Shown one piece after another: positions 1 through 11,453 of a stretch of DNA of 64,000 bases (the first letter of the stretch is position 1; the number at the start of each line of letters is the position of its first letter). Position numbers and translations under genes: made by a program. Source of the stretch: Macrotrachela quadricornifera (Eukaryota > Rotifera > Eurotatoria > Philodinida > Philodinidae); assembly GCA_022393335.1 (NCBI GenBank), contig JAJEKB010021351.1, positions 252,415 through 316,414 on the forward strand. The letters are read 5' to 3'. The notes under the pieces were generated by a model. It was not told the origin of the DNA, did no database searches, and saw only the letters and a program-made list of their open reading frames with translations.

Positions 1-1056
1 TGATTCTTGCAGTGACTTTCAATGATACTACTGGCTTTTGATAGTATATCATGCAGCGCTGGTTGTTGAGATTATGGTAATGGACGAATTTCTAAACATG
101 AAAGAAAAGTATCAATAATTGAAGGAAGTTAAAAGATAATAGTGCTCCTGGGTTTGTCTCAGCAGTTTTTAAGCAGCGAAATTTCAAAGGAAGCGCAGTG
201 TTTTTGCCAAGCTCTTACAGAGGAGGAGCCAGTGTTATCTTTTCTTACATATTAAGAATATGATATCATGTATCGAATGTCTATTAATTTTCTTCCTCCA
301 TTAAATGAAATAGCTGATGTTAAATGATGATTGTTACTAATGCGAATCTTTACTCGTTTTAAATAGATGATATTGATTGTGGCCTTTGCATGTTTAAGGA
401 ATCTTAGATGTTATCGAAATTATGGTTTTTTTTTGTTGTTATATCGTTTTTGTAGGAATGAGTATACCCTTGTGTTTTGAATTCTTCTTTCTCTTTTTCC
501 TTAAATATTGTGGTTTGGGAGAAAATAAATAAGACATTGTATTTTTAACATGAAAACATTATTGATTGTCTATTTTCTGACGCAATAATGATGTAGTCTT
601 ACTTAATTATTTTTGCTTTCGAACAGAAGTTGAAGAATTCATTGTCTCGAAATCAAAATTAATCTGTTGCACACGAGTTGTAATATATCGAGATAAATTC
701 TGCAGTGCTAGTAACGATGGTATAGTTTTTTGTATATTGAATGTTTGTATGTTTAAGTATACTGCAATGGAGAAGAGGAATGTCAATGTGATTGCATTTG
801 TTTTTTTTGTTCGGCGTCTTACGGGCAACTAAAAATGATACTGTAGAGAAGGCCGTAGTGTGAAGAAATGATATTCGCTGTATAATACATAAGGTGTACA
901 CACTAAGGTATAAAACGAGAAAAAGAAAAATCAATGAACCGTAATCGAGTAGGAGAGAAGAAAAGGCAACGTTCGTATGCTCTTTATTGATATTCTAACG
1001 GATTCATGCACATAGTTTAAAATATGAATTTATATAAGCATTATAATGAGTATATA
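1..1056. other. AT-rich stretch without a recognisable gene
   Basis: Both strands are broken by stop codons and no family motif was found. A short open stretch near 140-260 on the plus strand could be the tail of an unseen upstream gene, but it is too short to call. No tRNA or structured RNA was recognised. Confidence 0.5.
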
Positions 1057-2044
1057 CCGGGTGCAGCATAATGTTTGCAACATTTAGTATTTTGCAAATA
1101 TCTCAGCACAGGCAAATCGTATAATATTATGTTTTTTTCCAAAACATGTGCCGTGAGAAGCTCTACAAAAACTGTATAAAGAAATTCCTATTGACTTGTT
1201 TTAATGGCGTGTTCTATATTCAAAATGAACAAGTCGCATGAAGATGAAATGTCCTATCGTAGTAAGAATATTTGAAAGACTTTCTTGTTTTGTCAATACC
1301 TCGACTTGAGAAAATGATAAATCGTTATTCGTTTGTCCAGAAGATGCGCTGTCGAAAGCTTTACAATAACTGTGCGAATAAATTCCTACTGACATGCTCT
1401 GATGAATTTTCCAGTTGATAAAAATTAAAGACCTATATCATGTTACTACCGAGTATTCAAAAATATGGCAAACATTTTTTTATTTCGTATGAATCTCGAC
1501 TTAAACAAATTTCAGAGTCTTAATTTCCTTTCTAAAAGATGCATTGTGAAAAGCCCTACAAGATTTATAAGAATAAGTACCTACTAACTTGTTCTGATGG
1601 TGGCTGCAATATTCAAAATGAATAAACCATAAAATGGTCCTATTTTGCATCATATTGAGCTTACCAAATATATTTAGGAAACTTTTTCATTTTGCAGATA
1701 TCTCGACTTGAGAAAATAATAGTACTTTGATCTTTTTTCCCAAAAGATGTACTGTCGAAAGCTCAGCTATATGAAGGCTTTATGGGAAAATGCCTATTGC
1801 AAAACAAAACACTCTTCTAAATATATTTATCATGCTGACTACGATGAGACATTTCATCTTTATGCGACTTGTTCATTTTGAATGTAGAACACACCATTAA
1901 AACAAGTCAATAGAAATTTCTTTATACAGTTTTTGTAGAGTTTCTCACGGCACATGTTTTAGAAAAAAACTTAATATTATACGATTTGCCTGTGCTGAGA
2001 TACTTGTAAAATACTAAATGTTGCAAACATTATGCTACACCCAA
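1057..2044. mobile_element. TA-flanked inverted-repeat element (Tc1/mariner-type MITE) with internal tandem units
   Basis: The left arm (about 1057-1262) reappears inverted at about 1839-2044, roughly 205 bp each and around 90% alike. The ends read CCGGGTGCAGCATAATG and, inverted, TTGGGTGTAGCATAATG, both next to TA (1055-1056 and 2045-2046), which fits a TA target duplication. Between the arms are two or three diverged direct units of about 190 bp, each with a version of the core GATGCAACGTGAAAAGCTCT (near 1345, 1538 and 1745); the arms carry it near 1145 and, inverted, near 1945. There is no transposase, so it is non-autonomous. Superfamily is inferred only from TA and the related CAGGGTG ends elsewhere in the window. 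Confidence 0.8.
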
Positions 2045-2279
2045 TATTTATGTTATCTATCTTCTCCTGCTATAGGACTTTCTAAATTTTTATGTACATC
2101 TAAAAGATACCTTGTGAAAAACATGTCTTAAAACCTATTGGAAGTAAACTATGTGCTTTTTTTCCTAAACAAACACAATACTTTTAAAGTATTACTAATC
2201 ATCAATAAAGTAAAATTTCGACAGCTATTAACGGATAATGCATGCAAAATTTTTTGCGAAAATATCGCTCTATTTTTCC

Positions 2280-2367
2280 CAAGGGGGAACATCTGACTCC
2301 AGTCCCTTGGAGTCAGTGTGGAGTCAAGTGGAGTCATGGAGTCCTGGAGTCAGATGTTTCCCCCTTG
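2280..2367. repeat. 88-bp inverted repeat around a GGAGTC hexamer array
   Basis: GGGGGAACATCTGACTCC at about 2283 is repeated inverted at about 2344-2365 with one change. The centre holds several GGAGTC/GACTCC hexamers. It could be a tiny MITE or an expanded hairpin, and it abuts the tandem repeat that follows. Confidence 0.6.
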
Positions 2368-3065
2368 ATTCGTCCACAAACACCTTCCAGTATGGGTTCT
2401 ATATGTTTTAACTAGTACCCAATGAGCTCTAGCAAATGATAAAAACCATTTTTCTATATCTGCTAAAATAACGGAGAGAAGCGAAAACTACGAATTGTTC
2501 TCCTATAGAAAAATTTTACTCAAACAGTAATTTCTGGGCTGATTCGTCCAGAAATATGTCATAAGGAAACTATTTAGGTTCGAGGTATAATTCAACGCGC
2601 TCTATCCCATGGTCAATATTATTGCTCCTAAGTACCTATTGTTCTTCAAAAAAATCTTCGCTTTACCCTTTACCGACTCAATTTGCCATATTCTTCCGTA
2701 TTTTCTAAGCTGATACGCGTAGAAATGTATTCTTACAAAAGCATTGGTGTTCCAAGCACAACTTAAGTAACTCTATCAGATAGCGAAAGCTGTTTCTCGA
2801 TAGCATGTTTCATTCTCAAGAAATCTACATAATACTCCATACTCATAATTATTAAGGCATGTGGTGGCATCAGTTTTTTTTGTATTCTTTGACGAATTCA
2901 TTCAGAAAGATGTTTCAATACTGATTCTATTTTTTCCAAGTAGAAATCAATAAGCTCTATCAAATGTTAAAAACCGTTTCTCGATATCTCGTAAGATAAC
3001 CTAGAAAAGAAGAAAGATTCATGTTATCTCCTTTTGAAAAACTTCAACTAAACAGTAATTGCTGA
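2367..3065. repeat. Diverged ~175-bp tandem repeat, about four units
   Basis: Units start near 2367, 2541, 2712 and 2891. Each begins with a GATTCGTCCA-like box, has a middle box like AGCTCTATCAAATGATAAAA, and (units 1 and 4) ends in AAACAGTAATT. The best-preserved pair is unit 1 with unit 4. Nothing suggests coding. A foldback element has inserted immediately after the last unit. Confidence 0.65.
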
Positions 3066-3685
3066 CGAGGGATGTATCCCAAGTGATTCATCGCTTTTGA
3101 ATTCGAAGTTTTTGCATAATGTGGACCTTAGTGAGATATAAAAAACTTGAAAAGAATAAGGGCCCACAGGCTTTTCTTTCAGAGTTATAGCCAGTTTACT
3201 GGAATTTTAGCCTATAGTAAGGTATATACAAACAAATCAAATGATGATTTTTCGACCTGAAATTCTGTCCAACGATAAGCATACTTGTAACTAGATTACT
3301 CTGCAATTTTTAGTACAAAGGAACATTTCTTTCACAAGATATTAATATTTCAAAACCTTCACATATTTTACGAAAGATGCGAGAATCCAACGTTTTTTCG
3401 ACATTCAATCGCTCCTGAAAGAAACATCCTTTTGAACTGAAAATTACAGAGTAATCTAGTTACAAGTATGCTTATCTTTGGATAGAATTTTAGATCGAAA
3501 AACCATCATTTGATTTGTTTGTATATACCTTACTATAGGCTAAAATTCCAGTAAACTGGCTATAATTCTGGAAGAAAAGCCTATGGGCCCTTATTCTTTT
3601 GAAGTTTTTTATATGTCACTAAGGTCCATATTATGCAAAAAAGTTCGAATTTAAAAGCGATGAATCACTTAGGATACATCCCTCA
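3066..3685. mobile_element. 620-bp foldback (palindromic) transposon, copy 1
   Basis: Almost the whole element is one inverted repeat. The left arm starts CGAGGGATGTATCC and the right arm ends with its complement at about 3684. The arms share blocks such as GCCTATAGTAAGGTATATAC and TACAAGTATGCTTATC. It matches copies at 22412 and 56066 in layout, length and box order. The candidate 3-bp duplication is TGA on the left and TCA on the right (one mismatch). This is the most diverged of the three copies. No ORF. Confidence 0.8.
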
Positions 3686-4364
3686 TCAATAAGCCTACGA
3701 TCGACTGAATTCAACTTTTTTTCGATTAAAGATCCATTGCTACATAAGATTGAAAGTATCTCACAGAATCGTTTAAGTTATGAAAAGGCGCGCTAGCCTA
3801 ATACTTTTAAAATTAACTAGGTTATCGGTCATTTGTTACAGTTTTAGGAAAAAATTAAATTTAGACATCTTAATTTCATCAAATATATTTTTTCAAACTA
3901 TGCGTTTTATAGCAGAGACTGTACTCGATCTAATTGAGCTAGACATAAATTTCTAACATGATCTGTTCAAATGTTACAGACCTTGACATTTGTGCGGATA
4001 CTTTTGCATCATGAGTTATATTATCTTTACTTAATTTTGACTACCTCAAATGAGAATTTGTAAAAAAACAATCTTCATTCAAGTTATTATGTTTTGTTAT
4101 TTATAAATCAAATTGAATTAAAAAATTCTACTACAAAACTAACTGATTTAGTCTATTGAAAAGATTTTATTTGAAATATATTAAAAGAGAAATTATAAAG
4201 ACGGAAATACAGTAATATTGAAGAATTGAAAAACTATATTAAAAATGAATATGAATTAATTATTATTGTATATTCTCATGGAAAAATAAATTTATTATGA
4301 GCAAAATATATAATAGTATTGAATAATAACTAATTATAAAGTATAAAAGATAAGTTAGTGTATT
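3686..4364. other. AT-rich spacer downstream of the ubiquitin-like gene
   Basis: It holds the 3' flank of the minus-strand gene that ends at 4365. No further gene, RNA or convincing repeat is visible. Confidence 0.4.
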
Positions 4365-7267
4365 TTAATGAATAAACATTGTACCCCATTCATGTACAAT
4401 TAAACCACTTTGTGATAAATTATCATTATTAAAAACTTTCTTTATTTCATTTTCTAATTGATCATATGTTGAAATTTGATTATCATTATCTCCAAAACTA
4501 AATATAAGAAAAGCACGTATTAATTGTTGTGGTTGAGGACGAATTATTAATCGAGCTGATTGAGAATATATTTCAGGTGAAAGAAAATTAAAAATAATTT
4601 TTTCGTTTTTATATTCAGGATCAACGTCGTCTAATTGTGGAAGAACATATGTAATCAAATCCTATAGATAGAAAAAAAATATATATAAATTAATCTTTTC
4701 AACTATATTCTTACATCACGATCTTCAGATGATAATGTCATTTTTCTTAAAAGATAATTAAGTATTCGACCAAAATCACGACGTGGAACGCATAAACTGT
4801 TGTCGTGAATAAAATTATATGATGAATTTGTTGTTAATGCTTCCCAAAATAACATTCGATATTCATTTTCATCATTGATTAATGGATAAATTTCATTATT
4901 TATATTTGTATTTTCAAGATTTTTTTCAAAAATTATTTTTCCATCAGGATATACATTTATATCATTCCATTGTATAAAATTTTCTCCATTTGTAATTGAT
5001 GTTTTTGGATAAATATTTGATAAAATCCACATATTTGGATTAAGTTCAATAGATACATGAACATGTTTAATAATTTCATTATTTATTGATTTTAATCGAA
5101 TAACAGGTTTACGAAGAGCCAAAACGAGATGAATCAAACTTCCATAAGGAATATTATAATCAAATAAACTTCTTTCATTTTCAAGTTGTTTACTCTTATA
5201 AATAAGTCGTTGTTGATCAATTGGAATACCTTCTATTGTTTCAATACGTTTCTTGAGTTTCTCAATTGTATCCGTTTCAACACATCTATCAACAGCAAGT
5301 GTTTTACCAGTTAAAGTTTTAATAAAAAAGACTGGTGCAGGTGAAGATGATGATCTTTTTAATTGTATATAATAACGAGAATTATCAGTTGTATTTTGAA
5401 GAGTTTGATTAAGATCAAATAAGATTTGTTCATTTTTTTCAGATACAAGATAATGAGTTTGAACTTCTTCTAATGTAAGAATTTGTAACTTAATCATATT
5501 ACATAAAATATCACCAACAGTAACATGATTATTAATGCTTAAAAGAATTAAACAAGATAATGAACTTTAGTTTTATATTTCTTATATTATCTTAAAATAA
5601 TTTTTAATAAAAAAAATTCTTTTTTTTTATCGAAATAACGAGTGATGTAAAAGTTCTTGAACAGATGACAGATTCTGTTGTATTTGAACAAAAGATGATA
5701 GAGCACAGTTTTTAGTTTAAAATAATATGACTTACAGATTTATATCTATAGACTAGTAAGAAATTCGATTTGATTTTTCTAAAACCTCTAAAAACGTTGG
5801 CTGTACAAGTTTTTGCTACTAAACAAATTTTATATCTCAGCAAAGATAGGTACTGATAAGCTAAAATTACGTCTAATTTGTATGATTTCTTCATATTACG
5901 TTGACATATATTGCAAAGTTTTGTGTAACATTAAGATTTTACTGTTTCAAGGCTCTTATAGACTTAGAACAAATAGCTTAACGAAGATTATTTTTACATA
6001 TTCCTGTAGTACCGGAGAAGTTTGATTTGCCGTAGCCGATTATATTCTAATTAATTGTGAAAATTAATTTTTTTTTTGCTATGAATAAATGATAATAATC
6101 AAACTTAGCAATAATTTATATGTATGGCAAAAGCTAATACCAATTTGTATACAACCTACAAAGTTAGTCCAAAATGTTACATCTGATAAGAGAATATCCC
6201 CAGATGTGTCTCGGGGATTTCAATGAAAATCATGTAGATGTGTTGACCTCAGTATATCTATCTCAGGTGTGAAACAATCAGATGCTCTTACTACCTTATT
6301 AAAAAATTTATAAACAAAATACTTCTCAGGATAGTAACGCATATATTTTGCTATACATGTGTTATTTGGGATGTTTTCAAAAAATTCAAGTGTATCTTGT
6401 CTCTAAGTACTATACATATGATTCGATATGTGCGTTCTCTATGTTTTCATTGCATCATCCTAGATCTCATATATTAACTATATATCTTCTGCATCTCTGT
6501 GTTCATACTTTCTTCTCCAGGCTTCTCTAAATACTAATTCTCTATTCTTCTGATATCGATCGCTCTTGTATTTGTATACTCATTTGCTTTTTGACCTATA
6601 TTAAGGGAAAGAGCTCAAAATCTTGGCTTTTGTGCTCCTTTATCAGAAAAATTCAAAATTTTTAGCAAACAGCTATAAGAGTTTTGGGGAAGTGGGACTG
6701 GGGATTCCAGCCCTCTCCTTCTCACCCTGATCGGTAAACCTGTTTTCATACTACCTATACCCCATGCAAACTGCACGATTTTTTCGGTTGTGGGCGAGAT
6801 ATAGATTATCTTGTATTATGTAATTCAGGAGAAGTGTGTAGAGGCCCATTAGCATTATCCAGGAAACACCGTGAGGTGCTGGACTTGACTTGCCGCCCAA
6901 ATATGTTCATGTTTCATTCGAATAACAACTGAGAAATCTCTTGCTCAAATCTAATAGGTCGAAAAAATTGACTAATGGAAGAGGGATCAGGAGTATGGCA
7001 GTATATATATAGATTTAAATTGTTTTTTGAAAATAAAAAAGAAAATACTTACTATGCATCATAATTCTTATTATTATGAATCAATGTAATAACAAATAAT
7101 TGAGGTAAATCTTTAAGATCTTCAATAGGATTAACTCGTATAGACCGCAGATCTATTGTACATTTTTCAAGTTTATCTGGATTTGTTTGAGCGTCGAGAG
7201 CATTATAGAAAGCTGTGATATTTTTGTCAACAGTATCGTTTGACAATGACATTCTTGTTTTATACAA
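4365..7267 (-). CDS. Ubiquitin-like-domain protein, three exons
   Basis: Exons are 7267-7053, 5537-4715 and 4661-4365, giving about 444 residues (439 if the second ATG, MSLSN, is used). Residues ~140-214 closely resemble ubiquitin ([43 protein letters not shown]). There is no terminal Gly-Gly and the chain runs on, so this is a built-in ubiquitin-like domain, not processed ubiquitin. An upstream stretch around residues 53-90 ([11 protein letters not shown], then VTVGDIL) may be a second beta-grasp fold. The C-terminal ~150 residues contain [26 protein letters not shown] and end [11 protein letters not shown] do not know this domain's name. Exons 2 and 3 join at GAT|GTAAGA and CTATAG|GAT. The first join (donor ATA|GTAAGT, acceptor TTTTAAG|C) keeps frame (TA+C = Tyr), but the AAG acceptor is weak. 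Likely cytosolic; role unknown. Confidence 0.75.
5538..7052 (-). other. 1.5-kb first intron of the ubiquitin-like gene
   Basis: The intron lies between a strong donor (GTAAGT at 7052) and a weak AAG acceptor at 5538. It is more than 20 times longer than most introns here. Unlike the other long introns I could not find a clear inverted-repeat element in it; about 6640-6960 is less AT-rich and may be an old insertion. Confidence 0.5.
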
Positions 7268-7666
7268 AAAATTAAATTACTAGAAGCTTTCATTACTATT
7301 TATATAAAAAGTATGCTGGTATTCGAAAACAAGAAAAATATGTAATTATTAATGTATTGTGAAATATTGAGTCATTCATATAATATACGTCAATAATTTT
7401 CATCTAATCAATAATCAATACGTAAGATTTATTTTTTAATTAAATAATATCAGAAATAAATAAATTTTATTAGAAAAAAAAGAAGAAGCAAAACTTATAC
7501 ATATTTCATAGATGTCACAGTTATTTTCACTTATTAAAAATAAATATATATATATAATTCATGTTGTTGAATTATTAATTATTTTTTTCTTTTTAAGTAA
7601 TTTTGATAATTTAAACGAAAAAAAAATAATTATTACCTAATAAAAATAATCAAAATTAATTTAATC
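7268..7666. other. AT-rich intergenic spacer
   Basis: It separates two minus-strand genes: the 3' flank of the four-TM gene and the promoter side of the ubiquitin-like gene. It is A/T-homopolymer rich, with no conserved element recognised. Confidence 0.4.
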
Positions 7667-8278
7667 TTATTTAAATAAATCTATATTTACTTGTAAAATT
7701 AACGTTCCAATACATATTATTATTGAACTAATAGAAGCTATTAAAATATGTATTGGAATCATATGAAAATATATCATTGTTCGAAATATTGTAAATAAAG
7801 CCATTACAAGAAATGCAATAAATATAAATAGAAGAATTGTACTAAACCATGCAAACTAAATATAATATCTTTTTTTCTTTAATATTAGAAAAAAAATTAT
7901 TAAATACATACAAATAATAATCCTTTCGAATAATATCGATATGTAACTAATAACCAAAGACTATCATAAATAAGAGATATTAATGACCAAAGAAATTCAT
8001 AACTATGATTAAAACGTTGACAGAACCATGAATTCACATAATTAATACATAAAGAACTGACAAAAATTACATAAAATAAATTAAAAGTCTAAAAATTATA
8101 ATAAAAAACAATATACTTAATATATTGAATAAATTTTTGAACTTACAAATATAATAACAAGTAATATAAGAAGATACTTTCGTATTCGATATACATTTGT
8201 TTTTTGAGAAAGTGATTCAATCGAACAATTTTTATCATCAACAATAACAAACTGTTGAACAGTAACTTCATCTTCCAT
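7667..8278 (-). CDS. Small four-TM membrane protein (paralogue 1)
   Basis: Three exons (8278-8147, 8088-7912, 7855-7667) make about 165 residues. Both introns are in phase 0 with clear GTAAGT/GTATGT donors and TTTAG acceptors. A charged N-terminus (MEDEVTVQQF) is followed by four hydrophobic helices: YLLILLVIIF into TFNLFYVIFVSSL; FLWSLISLIYDSLWLLV; FAWFSTILLFIFIAFLVMAL; and HILIASISSIIICIGTLIL. It ends with a short polar tail. It is a paralogue of the next gene upstream (9223-10660): same exon phases, and shared boxes LSQ-T-VYR, TFNL, IYD--, LVTY and FAW. The family is not recognised. It is too broken by introns to appear as one open frame. Confidence 0.75.
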
Positions 8279-9222
8279 TTTTAAATATATATTTTTTGTT
8301 TTGTTAAAGTGTAAACTATACTGATATAAAAAAAAGAACAGGGAAATGAACTAATACATTTCTATATTATTAACATTCTAATCCGCCTTGTTTAGGCGTT
8401 CCTTTTTTTTTTACGGAAACTACATGTCATTATGGATAATCTTCATGAAAGCTGAGACGAAACAAAGGAAGTTAGAAAAAGTTATCAAGATTGTAATAAT
8501 TTCTAAATATAGAAAAAAAAACATATGATATAAAATGCAAAATATTCATTTACAACAATCATAAAGATAAACAAACGATCTTCATTTGTATTAGATAGAA
8601 ATTATATATGTTTAAATTTAGAAACAAATATATTTTATTAATATTCTAAAAGAATTTTTATGCATTGCAATACAAGTTAAATTGAATAATTTTGTTAGAA
8701 TAACAACTTTTTATTTAATCAATTATATTCACCGGAAATTATTTTTGATACTTTCTTTATTTAAGATATTCTTGATCTCAATCTTGACTTGTAACAGAAT
8801 ACTATAATTTCAAGTGAAATTTTTATAATATTCACAGGAAATTTATCAAAACTTGAGTGAGAAAATACAATCATATTTTATTCTAAAATATTTTTTTTGA
8901 CATATGTGTAATGAACGAAAAAAAAATACAAACAAATAAAATTCTTCTGATAATAATTTCATATTTAATCAATAATATAACACTATACGCTTGATTATTT
9001 TTATCGTAAATAATATCTTTCTATAAAAAAAAATTTCCATACAATAATATTATATAAACCATACGAAATATTTACACTAATATATATTCATTAATCAAAT
9101 ATTATATATTATCATTGGTTCTATGACTTTATGTTGAATATAAGTAACTAATTTCGATAATTTGAAAGCTAATCGAACACTAATTAACTATAAAATAAAA
9201 ATTTTAAATTATTAAAAATAAT
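8279..9222. other. AT-rich spacer between the paralogues
   Basis: This is the promoter side of paralogue 1 and the 3' flank of paralogue 2, both on the minus strand. No third copy, pseudogene or RNA gene was seen. Confidence 0.4.
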
Positions 9223-10660
9223 TTAAAAATTTACTAGTAAAACTGATATAGATATCCAAAAGATAACAAAAATAGCATAACGAGGTGTATAAAATCCAGT
9301 ATTATTTGATGTTCTTATTTTTGTATGAAGCGGTATATATAAGATAATTCCAAGTGCAAAACAATTTAAAAATAAGAAATTTGTTCCAATCCATGCAAAC
9401 TAAAAAAATAATTAAAAATAAAAATAAACGTTATTAGTTGAAAACAATTTGAAAAATATTCAATACCACGCGTAAACCTATTTGATAACATTGATAAGTT
9501 ACTATTAAACCAAATATATCATAAATAATTGACATAAGTATCCATATTAATGGATAATAATATTTTAATATTCCACTATAAAATGGATAATCATTGTGTA
9601 AATGAAGAAAAGCAATTAAAATGACCAAATTGAAAGTCTGAATTATATAGATTATATGATAATATAAGTTTAAAAAGTGTCTAAAATTATTTTGTATCAA
9701 AATTCAGTTGTAGCAAACATTAATGATATCATTTTCTGTTGTTCATAATTCCACACAAAGAAAGAAAATGAATTATACAAACATTAGATATACTTAGGAT
9801 TAATCAAAAGTCCGAAGATCTATCAGATGAGATGATCTATTCAAAAAACTATGTTGTAGAGCATTTTGAGGCGTATTGAATGGTATATAACAAATCCTGT
9901 TTTCATAAGACTTTGAAGTAACTAAAACCTACTTACTGGTAGAAGACTATACATCCACACCTAAGCATGATAAGTTATTGAATATCACTGCCTTTGATAA
10001 GAGTCGAAAATAATTATAAAATATTTTTTCTCATATACGATTTTGTAGAGTTTTTAACGGACTACAACTACATATACATAGCATCTTTAGTTATCTTGTC
10101 CTTCATACAAAAAAGATTGAAGATGCGTATGTGTAATTGCTTACCAGTATACTGCCCTAATTTCTTTAAAATCTTATGAAAACAAGATTTACTATGTACC
10201 ATTCGGTGTGCCTTAAAAATACTTCTATATATTATGTTTGGTTTTTATTTCTGCAGAGCTTTATAAATACCGAATTGAAAACCCACTGTTTTTTTTTGTT
10301 TCATAACTATGATGTTCTAGAATAAAGCAAAATACATGTAAATCTATAAAAAATAAATTAAGAACGTACTAATTGTTCTATGCTGTTTTTAATAACTATG
10401 TGGTAACCTCTTTTCGAAATCATTGAATAAAGAAAAAATAAAATTGTACGAATAATGTTTGCTACAATTGTATGTATCTTAACAGGCATATTGACTTTCA
10501 TCTATTTCACATCTTTAAGGAGCGTTTTTTTGTATTACTGTAACTTATGACTTACGAATAAGATATCAATTAAAATAAACAGAATTTTTTGTCTTCGATA
10601 CACTTCAGTTTCTTGAGAAAGTAATTCAGGTGAAAGTAATAAATTAGAATCATCAGTCAT
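9223..10660 (-). CDS. Small four-TM membrane protein (paralogue 2)
   Basis: Exons 10660-10556, 9637-9467 and 9399-9223 give about 150 residues. Intron phases match paralogue 1. The start MTDDSNLLLSPELLSQETEV keeps the LSQ-T-VYR box. Helices follow: ILFILIDILF into TFNLVILIAFLHL; LIWILMSIIYDIFGLIVTY; FAWIGTNFLFLNCFALGIIL; and YAIFVIFWISISVLLVNF. Intron 1 is 918 bp (59 bp in paralogue 1) because an inverted-repeat element inserted in it. The donor of intron 2 is less certain (GTG|GTATTG). A tandem duplication is the simplest origin. Function unknown. Confidence 0.72.
9863..10220. mobile_element. ~350-bp inverted-repeat element inside an intron
   Basis: Arms of about 90 bp share GAATGGTA, TTGTTTTCATAAGA and TACTGGTA; the left arm runs from about 9868 and the right arm ends at about 10215. 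It lies wholly within intron 1 of the upstream four-TM paralogue. There is no transposase ORF. The target duplication is unclear. Confidence 0.7.
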
Positions 10661-11453
10661 GATTATTTCTTCAATTAATTGTTAAATAAATGATTAATAT
10701 GAATACCAATGGTTTTCGTGTTACATACATTAATGATAAACATTAATAACACATATTTGTATTATCTTTATTCATTACACATCGTTCTTTTTTTTGTTAA
10801 TATAAATACAGTATTAATATGAAGAATGACTTTTAATAATTACGAAAGATATAAAATGAAATAATGTAATGTTAGTAGATAGAAAACATAAGTGAATCAA
10901 GCGTGTTGGAATTTCATCCTTATCAATGGTTATAATATTTTGGTATGATTATTTATTTTACATATCTAAATATATGTTTTTTTAGCCTAGTTTGTTTATA
11001 AAGAATCAAATAAACGTGGCTATTATAAAAAAAAGGATAAAAGAACAATATCGATCTTTGGACTAATATAATCCATAAAATTAGTTGGTTCTTCCATTTA
11101 CTTCTCATCCTTAGATTGAACATTAATTATATCTAATTGTTTATATGATTTACAAACTGATAAGGATTTTACGGTACAACAGTACAATCAAAATTATCGA
11201 TCATGTCAGCTTTTCGATAGATTCTATTTTGTTTTAAGTAAAATTATGATTAAAAAGGACGCTAACGTTGATTCTCTTATGATCCAATATGTATTTATAA
11301 ATTCAATTGTTTATTAAGAAATTACAACGAACAATAAAAGCAGTTTCATATACTCGAGTTCCTTGCCAATTAATGTTTATACAATATTCATTTTTAATCC
11401 ATAATTATCGATAATCACATATTCGACTAATATTTGAATTTCCAATTATAGTT
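10661..11453. other. AT-rich spacer
   Basis: This is the 5' flank of the four-TM paralogue and the 3' flank of the RING/TRAF gene, both on the minus strand. No gene, RNA or defined repeat was found. Confidence 0.4.

Noticed and set aside
601..940. Two overlapping minus-strand frames of 73 and 91 residues
   Set aside because: Composition is that of AT-rich non-coding DNA, with no motif, splice partner or conservation clue.
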